A program made the position numbers and the translations under genes. The notes under the pieces are model-generated. The model was not told where the DNA came from. It searched no databases and saw only the letters and a list, made by a program, of their open reading frames with translations. Of a DNA stretch of 64,000 bases, positions 50,647 through 58,100 are shown one piece after another. Location: NCBI RefSeq assembly GCF_001424385.1, contig NZ_LMPO01000008.1, positions 674,674-738,673 on the forward strand, given 5' to 3'. Position 1 is the stretch's first letter; the number at the start of each line of letters is the position of its first letter. The stretch is from Curtobacterium sp. Leaf183 (GTDB lineage: Bacteria > Actinomycetota > Actinomycetes > Actinomycetales > Microbacteriaceae).

Positions 50647-51597
50647 CTACCCGCGGCTGCGGGCCTCGGCGTCGAGCAGCGCGACGGACACGTCCCACAG
50701 ACGGTCGGCGTCGCGGGTGTCGAGCGCCCAGGGCAGCACCCCGTACAGGCCGTCCTGCACGGCGTCGACGACCGCTGCCTCGTGGCAGTCCTCGAAGTAC
50801 TTCCCGCTCACGCCGGCGAGCTCGGGTGCCGTTGCGAGCAGCACCGACGTCGCCGCTCCCTGCGCCGGGGTCTTGACGACGTCGGCCGCGGCGACCTTGG
50901 TGGCCGCCAGGACGTCCGGGTCCCAGTGCTTCTGCAGCCCGGTCCAGATGCCGCCGGGCATGCAGGAGTTCGCGGTGATGCCGTCGTCGGCCCAGCGCAG
51001 ACCCACCCCGACGGCGAACAGGGCGTTCGCGGTCTTCGACTGGGCGTAGGCGAGCCCGGGTTCGTACGGACGGCGGCGGAAGAACAGGTCGTCGAACACG
51101 ACGGGCGACGAGCCGTGCCCGCTCGACGACACGGCGACGATGCGCGCGGACCCCGCTGCGGTCAGGGCGTCGTGCAGCCCGAGCGCCAGGGCGAAGTGCC
51201 CGAGGTGGTTCGTGGCGAACTGCGACTCCCACCCGGCGGGCGTGTACGTCTCGGGAGCGTCCATGATGCCGGCGTTGGCGATCAGCACGTCGAGCGGGCC
51301 GTCCCACGCGGCGGTGAACGCGTCGACCGAGGCCGGACGGTCCAGGTGCAGCTCGGCGATCGCCGGTGCCGGCCGTCCGGTCGAGTCCGCGATGTCGTCG
51401 GCCACCCGACGGCCGGCGTCCACGGCGCGGACGGCCATCGTCACGGTGGCTCCGGCTCCGGCGAGCGCCCGGGCCGTCTCGACGCCGATGCCCGACGCGG
51501 CACCGGTGACGATCGCGGTGCGGCCGGTCAGGTCGATGCCGTCGAGGACCTCGGCCGCCGTGGTGCGGGCGCCGAACGTGGTGATGTCGCGGGGCAT
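50647..51597 (-). CDS. SDR-family oxidoreductase (retinol dehydrogenase-like)
   Basis: This 316-residue short-chain dehydrogenase has the coenzyme motif TGAASGIGVETARAL near residue 31. NAGIM is near 108, catalytic Ser is in IVAVSSSGHG, and the Tyr/Lys pair is YAQSK near 190. A PGGIWTGL segment follows, as in the plant/retinol-type classical SDRs. The substrate is not known. ATG 51597 has GAGGAG upstream, and only 8 nt separate it from the YchJ stop, so it is the last gene of an ohr-ychJ-SDR group. Confidence 0.9.
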   Translation of the reverse strand: MPRDITTFGARTTAAEVLDGIDLTGRTAIVTGAASGIGVETARALAGAGATVTMAVRAVDAGRRVADDIADSTGRPAPAIAELHLDRPASVDAFTAAWDGPLDVLIANAGIMDAPETYTPAGWESQFATNHLGHFALALGLHDALTAAGSARIVAVSSSGHGSSPVVFDDLFFRRRPYEPGLAYAQSKTANALFAVGVGLRWADDGITANSCMPGGIWTGLQKHWDPDVLAATKVAAADVVKTPAQGAATSVLLATAPELAGVSGKYFEDCHEAAVVDAVQDGLYGVLPWALDTRDADRLWDVSVALLDAEARSRG

Positions 51598-51605
51598 GGG
51601 ACTCC

Positions 51606-51989
51606 TCAGCTGACGACCCCGTCCAGGTAGGACCAGCGGCCCCGCTCGCGCACGAAGTCGCTCGTCTCCTCGAGCGTGCCACGCTCGGTGTCGGTCCGCC
51701 ACCACGCGCGGAAGGCAACCGTGCCCCGGGAGTCGAACGGGCCTCCGGCCTGGGTCGACAGCACGTCGAGCCGTGTCCAGCGCTGGTCGGCGTCCAGTTC
51801 GAGCGAGCTCGGCCGGGTGCTCGGGTGCCACGACGACAGCAAGTACTCGGGCAGCCCCAGCGCGAAGGCGGAGAAGCGCGACCGCATGAGCCGTTCCGCG
51901 GTCGGTGCTGCGGCCCCGGCGTGCAGGGGACCGCAGCACTCGCCGTAGGGGTTGCCGCTCAGACAGGGGCATCGCGACGCGGGGTCCAT
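51606..51989 (-). CDS. YchJ-family SEC-C zinc-motif protein
   Basis: This 127-residue protein starts with a cysteine-rich motif CPCLSGNPYGECCGPLH, the SEC-C-like zinc motif. It continues with the YchJ core TAERLMRSRFSAFALG, EYLLSSWHPSTRP and FRAWWR. YchJ proteins have an NTF2-like fold with unknown activity. ATG 51989 is chosen at the motif boundary; no ideal ribosome site is present. A 16-bp tandem duplication (51991-52022) separates it from ohr. Confidence 0.87.
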   Translation of the reverse strand: MDPASRCPCLSGNPYGECCGPLHAGAAAPTAERLMRSRFSAFALGLPEYLLSSWHPSTRPSSLELDADQRWTRLDVLSTQAGGPFDSRGTVAFRAWWRTDTERGTLEETSDFVRERGRWSYLDGVVS

Positions 51990-51990
51990 G

Positions 51991-52018
51991 ACGCCCAGCG
52001 TGTCAGACGCCCAGCGTG

Positions 52019-52022
<4 letters not shown>
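51991..52022. repeat. 16-bp tandem duplication between ohr and ychJ
   Basis: ACGCCCAGCGTGTCAG occurs twice without mismatch (51991-52006, 52007-52022). It spans the 3' end of ohr, including its TGA, and runs up to the ychJ start codon. Confidence 0.85.
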
Positions 52023-52444
<422 letters not shown>

Positions 52445-52565
52445 GGCAGCAGATGAGCGCCCCTGCCTGGACGATCGCTGATCCAGCCCGGTGCCGTGCG
52501 GTGGTCGGCACCGCCGCTCCGGGCAGGTCGGGCGTGTCCGAGCCGCGGACGAGTAGGAAAGGCCC

Positions 52566-53243
52566 ATGTACTCCCTCGGATGGCGTGTCTTCCGCGACCA
52601 TGTCGGTGGCGCCGTCCCCGCGGACCGGCGTCGTCGGTCGGTCGTCGTCGGCGTGCTCGTCGCCGTGGTCGTGGTCGTCGTCCTGGTGACGCTCGGGCTG
52701 GTCGCGGGGTGGCCCGACCTGCGTGACGGCGCGGACGCGGTCGGCGTGGCGCTGCTCGCGCTGGGGCTCGGGGTGTTCGGGGCTGCATGCGTGCCACTGC
52801 GACCGAGCACGGCCGACGGCACGCGGCTGTACTGGGGCGCGGTGTCGACGGCTCCGGACTCGAGCGAGCGGCACTTCCGCCGCGGAGCAGCCCCGACGAT
52901 CGACCCTGCCGACCGCGACGACGTGCTGCGTGACGCCCTCGCCATCCGCGCTGCCCTCGTGCCCGAGGTGTACCGCGGGCTGCTCGTCGTGGTCGCCGTC
53001 ATCCTGGCGTTCACCGGCGTCGTCCTGTGGGCGGGGTCGTCGTTCCTGTTCCTGTGGGTCGCGGGGATGACCGTCGTCCGCACGGTCATCAGCCTCGCCC
53101 GTCTCGGCCGGGTCGAGCGTGCCCGGGCCCTGGCCGAGGTGCTGCCCGACGCACCGGCGCGGACCGCGGCACGCTCCGTGCGCCCCGGCCGTCCCGGCAC
53201 CCGCTCGGGCTCGAAGATCGCCCTGCCCGGCGACGATCGGTAG
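52566..53243 (+). CDS. Membrane protein, paralogue 1
   Basis: This 225-residue protein has two pairs of TM helices separated by a soluble loop (about residues 80-138). It starts MYSLGWRVFRDHVGG and includes the loop segment APTIDPADRDDVLRDALAIR before the third TM. ATG 52566 lies 6 nt after TAGGAA (52554-52559), as for other leaderless genes here. The next gene is a diverged copy with the same layout. The family is not recognised. Confidence 0.72.
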   Translation: MYSLGWRVFRDHVGGAVPADRRRRSVVVGVLVAVVVVVVLVTLGLVAGWPDLRDGADAVGVALLALGLGVFGAACVPLRPSTADGTRLYWGAVSTAPDSSERHFRRGAAPTIDPADRDDVLRDALAIRAALVPEVYRGLLVVVAVILAFTGVVLWAGSSFLFLWVAGMTVVRTVISLARLGRVERARALAEVLPDAPARTAARSVRPGRPGTRSGSKIALPGDDR

Positions 53244-53249
53244 CCGCGG

Positions 53250-53852
53250 GTGTTCCGACTCGGGTGGGAGACGTACCGGCACGTCGTCCACGAGGTGGTG
53301 TCGCCGGCACGTGCACGCCGTGCGTTCGGCATCGCAGTCGTGTGCACCGTCCTCGCCGCCGTGGTGATGACCGCGCTCGAGGCCGCCGTCCACTGGACCG
53401 GGCACGACGCACCCGGCGCGGCGGTCGTCATCGCGCTGCTGTCGCTCGGCGTCGGGTCGGTCGCCTTCGCGTGCTGTCGCCTGACAGCGCCGGTCGCCCC
53501 GAACGCCACGATCAACGGACGGGAGGTCCGTCCCGACACCGCGCGCTCGCTACGGTGGTCCGTCCAGCGGTACGTCGGTGCCAGACCCCCGGCCATCGCG
53601 CCCGAGGACCGCGAGGCCGTCCTGGTCGACACGGCACTGTTCCGCCGTGGCGTGACGCTCGACCTGACCCGGGGGACGGCACTCATCGGCGGCGGCCTGC
53701 TGGCGGCGACGGGCCTGACGGTCGTCGGGGCCCCGCCCCTGTGGCTGGGGTTCGTGGTCATCTACGGGGCGAACCTGCCGGCGACACTGCTGCGCCTCGG
53801 TCGCGCCGAGCGCGCCCGCCGTGCCGCGGAAGCGCTGGCACCCCGCCCCTGA
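53250..53852 (+). CDS. Membrane protein, paralogue 2
   Basis: This 200-residue protein is organised like its upstream neighbour: MFRLGWETYRHVVHE at the start, two TM helices, a loop with PPAIAPEDREAVLVDTALFR, then two more TM helices and RLGRAERARRAAEAL near the end. The matching blocks show a tandem duplication followed by strong divergence. GTG 53250 is six bases after the stop of the first copy. Function is unknown. Confidence 0.72.
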   Translation: MFRLGWETYRHVVHEVVSPARARRAFGIAVVCTVLAAVVMTALEAAVHWTGHDAPGAAVVIALLSLGVGSVAFACCRLTAPVAPNATINGREVRPDTARSLRWSVQRYVGARPPAIAPEDREAVLVDTALFRRGVTLDLTRGTALIGGGLLAATGLTVVGAPPLWLGFVVIYGANLPATLLRLGRAERARRAAEALAPRP

Positions 53853-54224
53853 CCGAGCACCGCCGATCCGGTCTGCGACCCGCAGGGAACCGTGAACCGG
53901 ATCGGCCGCTGACGAATCTGGTCGGCTGGCCTCGGGTTTCGCCAACCGGATTCGTCAGCGCGCAGGACGAACCACCCGCACCACCGCCGCCCGCACCCGC
54001 ACCACCGCCGCCCGCACCCCCGCCACCGCCGTCGCCGCGCGCTCCACCGCAACCGTCGCCGCGCGCTCCACCGCAACCGTCGCCGCGCGCTCCACCGCAA
54101 CCGTCGCCGCCCGCACCACCGCCACCGCCGTCGCCGCCACGCGCGCCACCGCGACCGTCACCGCCGCCGAGCTCCCGGCAAGCCCGAACGCGCCTCCGTC
54201 GGCGGCACGGGGCACACTGGGCGC
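53853..54224. repeat. Spacer with paired stem-loops and 24-bp tandem repeat
   Basis: No gene is convincing in these 372 bases. Two adjacent stem-loops have arms CCGATCCGGT/ACCGGATCGG (53863-53872, 53896-53905) and GCTGACGAATC/GATTCGTCAGC (53908-53918, 53949-53959). A 24-bp unit GCGCGCTCCACCGCAACCGT + CGCC follows three times (54037-54060, 54061-54084, 54085-54108), within a wider CCGCCGCACC-type low-complexity tract. Pro-rich and Val/Ala-rich ORFs across it are translations of the repeat. CACACT at 54213-54218 is the likely -10 box of the next gene. Confidence 0.75.
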
Positions 54225-54998
54225 ATGTGTGGCCGCTTCGTCGTCTCCGACACCACCGCTGACCTGCTCCCCGAGCTCATGGGCGAACTCGCCGCCCGCA
54301 CCGAGCACGTGGACGAGGACTCGGGCGAGGTGCACTCCGGCCTGGCTCCGAGCTGGAACGTCGCCCCGACCGACCCCGTGTACGCCGTCCGGCAACGGCA
54401 CGGCGAGCGCGAGCTCCCGCGCATCAGCTGGGGCTTCGTGCCGACCTGGGCGAAGGACTTCGCCAAGCAGCGCCCGAAGCCGATCAACGCGCGGATCGAG
54501 ACCGTCGCCACGAGCGGCATGTTCAAGCGGGCCTTCACGACCAACCGCTGCATCGTCCCGGCCCAGGGCTACTACGAGTGGGTCGTGCGTGAGGACGGCA
54601 AGGAACCGCACTTCGTGCACGAGCCCGGTGGCGCCCTGGCGATGGCGGGTGTCGTCAGCGCCTGGCCCGACCCGACCAAGGCCGAGGACGACCCCGACAA
54701 GTGGAAGCTCTCGCTCGCGATCATCACGCGTGACGCTCACGTCGCTCCGGGTGAGGTGCACGACCGCATGCCCGCGTTCCTCACGCCGGACGGCTACGAC
54801 GACTGGCTCGGCGGCGACCTGCCTCCGGACGACCTGCTCGCGCTCCTCGACCACGAGTCGCTCGCGGTCGCGGCCGGCCTCGAGCAGTACGAGGTCGCCC
54901 GCGCCGTCAACAGCGTCCGCAACGACGGACCCCAGCTGATCGAGCCCGTCACGGGCGCAGGCGCTCCCGAACACCCCGGCGAGTCCACGCTCTTCTGA
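54225..54998 (+). CDS. SOS response-associated peptidase (SRAP; YedK/HMCES family)
   Basis: This 257-residue protein forms a protective thiazolidine crosslink with abasic sites in single-stranded DNA. The catalytic Cys2 is in MCGRFVVS and is exposed after Met removal. Other active-site elements are WNVAPT (Asn), INARIET, YYEWVV (Glu) and HDRMPAFL (His), matching the family. It has a longer insertion (KAEDDPDKWKLS) than E. coli YedK. ATG 54225 lies 6 nt after CACACT, a leaderless arrangement. A 23-bp perfect hairpin terminates it. Confidence 0.95.
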   Translation: MCGRFVVSDTTADLLPELMGELAARTEHVDEDSGEVHSGLAPSWNVAPTDPVYAVRQRHGERELPRISWGFVPTWAKDFAKQRPKPINARIETVATSGMFKRAFTTNRCIVPAQGYYEWVVREDGKEPHFVHEPGGALAMAGVVSAWPDPTKAEDDPDKWKLSLAIITRDAHVAPGEVHDRMPAFLTPDGYDDWLGGDLPPDDLLALLDHESLAVAAGLEQYEVARAVNSVRNDGPQLIEPVTGAGAPEHPGESTLF

Positions 54999-55045
54999 CG
55001 AGACGCCGCCCGCCGCACCCGACCGCACCCACCGCACCCACCGCA

Positions 55046-55107
55046 ACGGACGGGAGGCCCGGATCACCGGCGCCGATGAGCGATGGTGATCCGGGCCTCC
55101 CGTCCGT
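55046..55107. terminator. Two-way terminator, 23-bp perfect stem (GGCCTCC family)
   Basis: Perfect arms at 55046-55068 and 55085-55107 (core GACGGGAGGCCCGGATCACC) enclose a 16-nt loop between the convergent SRAP and adhesin genes. Confidence 0.9.
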
Positions 55108-55120
55108 CAGCCGGTGTCGG

Positions 55121-58100
55121 TCAGCTGCGCGCGTTCCGTCGGCGCAGCATCAGGGCGAAGCCGGCCAGCAGCAGTGCGAGCGCTCCGAGCCCCAGGCCGA
55201 CCAGGCCGGTGGCTCCCGTGAAGGCGAGCTGTGCGGCGTGCAGCTTGGCGGCCAGGCCGACCGGGTAGACCACGGTGATCGTGGCCTTGACGACCTGCCC
55301 GTCGCTGTCGGTCACGATGTACCCGACCTGCAGCGTGCCGGTGTGGTCGGCCGTTGGCGTGAAGGTGACCACGCCGTCGGACACGGTCCAGGTGCCCTCG
55401 CCCGCGACGGTCAGGCGGTCGACGCTCGCGCCGGTCGCCGGGTCGAGCAGGTGCAGCGTGCTGCGCTCGAACGTCGCGCCACCGGTGGGGTGGTCGTTGT
55501 CGAGCGGCGCGATCGTGACGTGCTCGCCCTTGGTCCCGGTGGCCGAGTCGTCCGTCGCGACCGCGTGCGCGATGACGACCATCGTCGCCGTGGCGGTCGT
55601 GGTCTGCCCCGAGGCGTCCGTCACCGTGTAGGTGAACGTGTCCGTCCCGGTGAACCCGGCTGCCGGCGTGTAGACGTACGACCCGTCCCGAGCCACACGC
55701 GCGGTGCCGTGCGCGGGCTTCCGGTCGAGCGCCGCGGTCAGGCCCGTGCCGACGTCGTTCCGGAGCAGGCCGTGGCGCGCATCGGTGGCGACCGGCACCC
55801 CGGCGATCGTGCGACCGGAGTCGTCCACCGCATCGATGCCGACCGTGATCGTCACGGTGCCGTCGACGCGCTGCCCGGAGGCGTCCTGCGCGCTGTACGT
55901 CACGTGGTCGATGCCGGAGAAGCCGGCGGCGGGCGTGTAGACGAACGTGCCGTCCGCGGCGATGCCGACCGTGCCGTGCGCCGCGGTGCCGACCGCGACG
56001 ACCCGCAGCTGCGAGCCGTGGTCGTTGCCGAGCACACCGGGACCCCGCACGGTGACGGACCTGCCCGCGGTGGTGCGGGCGCTGTCGTCACGCACGGTCG
56101 GGACGACGGTGATCGTCACGAGGCCGGTCGCGGTGTTCCCCTCGGCATCGGTGGCCGTGTACGTGAAGGTGTCGACGCCCGACCAGTCCTCGGCCGGCGT
56201 GTAGACGAACGAGCCGTCCTTCGCCAGCTCGACGGCGCCGTGCGCCGGCTTCCGGTCGACCGCGGCCCAGAGCGCCGTGCCGGAGTCACCCGTCAGCACG
56301 CCCGTCGCGGCCGAGGCCGTCACGGTGCCGTTCGTCGACGTCGTCGCGGTGTGGTCGACCGCCACGGTGCCGACCAGCACGGTCACGGTCGCCGTCGTCG
56401 TCTGCCCCGAGGCGTCCGTCGCGGTGTAGGTGAACGTGTCGGTGCCCGACGTGCCCGGCGCGGGCGTGTAGACGAGACCGCCGCCCTGGCCGTCGGTCAC
56501 GGTGCCGTGCCGAGCGTCGCCGTGTCCGGTGACGTGCAGGCCGGTGCCGTGGTCGTTGCCGGTGAGCGTGTCGCTGCTGATCGGCAGCGCGGTACCGGCT
56601 GGCGTGGTCAGGGCGTCCGCGACGGCCACGGGCGAGACGGTCACGGTGACCGTCGCCGTGGCGGTGCCACCCGTGGCGTCGGTGACCGTGTAGTCGAACG
56701 TCGCGGTGCCGGAGAACCCGTCGGTGGGCGTGAAGGTCACGGTCCCCGCCCCGGTCGTCCGCGCGGTGCCCGGGGCGGTCACGGCGGACGACACGGCGGA
56801 CACAGGACCGACGGCCGTGACCCGGAGTCCGGTGCCGCTGTCGTTGGTCGTCACGGGGACGTCGACGGCGGTGCCCACACGGGTGCTGGCGGTGTCGGCC
56901 GCGGCCTTCGGGGCGACGGTGATGGTGACGGTCGTCGTCGCGGTGTTGCCCGAGCCGTCCTCCGCCGTGGCGTCGAACGTGTCCGGACCGGAGTACCCCG
57001 GCGTCGGCGTGTAGGTGTACGACCCGTCCTTGTCGACCGTCACCGAACCGTGTGCGGGGTCGCTGTTGTCGACGACGTGCAGGTCGGTGCCGGTCGAGCC
57101 GGCCAGGACGCCCTGGTCCGCCGGCACGACGAGCTCACCGTCCGCGGTGGCCGTGGTGTCCGGTGCGGCGAGCACGGGCGTGATCGTCACGGTGACGGTG
57201 CCGGTCGCGGTGTTGTGGTTCGCGCCGGTGACCTCGTACGTGAAGGTGTCCGTGCCGGAGGTGCCCGTCGCCGGGGTGTACGTCACGGTGCCGTCGGCGT
57301 TCAGCACGACCGAGCCGCTGTGTGCGTCATGCACGGCGGTGACCGTCAGGCCCGTGCCGTGGTCGTTCGCCGTCAGGTCGCGGGACGTCACGGTGACGGG
57401 CACGTTCGCCGTCGTCGTGACGGTGTCCGGCGTGGTGCTCGGCGTCACGGTGATGCTGACCAGCCCGGTGGACGTGTTGCCGTCCGGGTCGGTCGCGGTG
57501 TACGTGAAGGAGTCCGGCCCGGAGTAGCCGTCCTTCGGGGTGTACGTGTAGCTGCCGTCCGCCGCCAGGTCGACGGTCCCGTGCAGTGGCTTCACGTCGA
57601 CGGTGGCGCGCAGGTCGGTGCCGCGGTCGTTGGCCAGGACGCCCTCGCCCGCCGGGACGGTGAGCGTCGAGCCCGCCGTGGCCGTCGCCGCGTCAGCCGT
57701 CGCCATCGGGCCGACGATCACGACGACCCAGCTGGAGGTCGGCTGCCCCGAGCCGTCCGCGGCGTCGTACCAGAACGTGCCGGTGCCCGAGAAGCCGGTG
57801 TCGGGGGTGAACACCGCGTTGCCGGAGGCGTCGGGCGCGACCGAGCCGTGCGTGGCGTCACGGTAGCCGGTGACGTGCATCCCGGTGCCGACGTCGTTGC
57901 CCGTCAGGGCCGTCGCGGCGACGGTCACGGGCTGGTCCGCCGTGGTCGCGGCCGAGTCGGGCAGCGCGCGCGGCGTCACCGTGACGGTGACGGTCGCGGT
58001 GCGGGAGACCAGTCCGGCGGTGTCGGTCACGCGGTAGCTGAAGTGGTCGGTGCCCGAGGAGCCGGTGGTGGGCGTGTAGTCCACCGAGCCGTCGTCGGCG

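Noticed and set aside
53027-54262. Pro-rich 411-residue ORF
   Set aside because: It starts inside a membrane-protein gene in another frame and its Pro-rich part is the translation of the 24-bp repeat.
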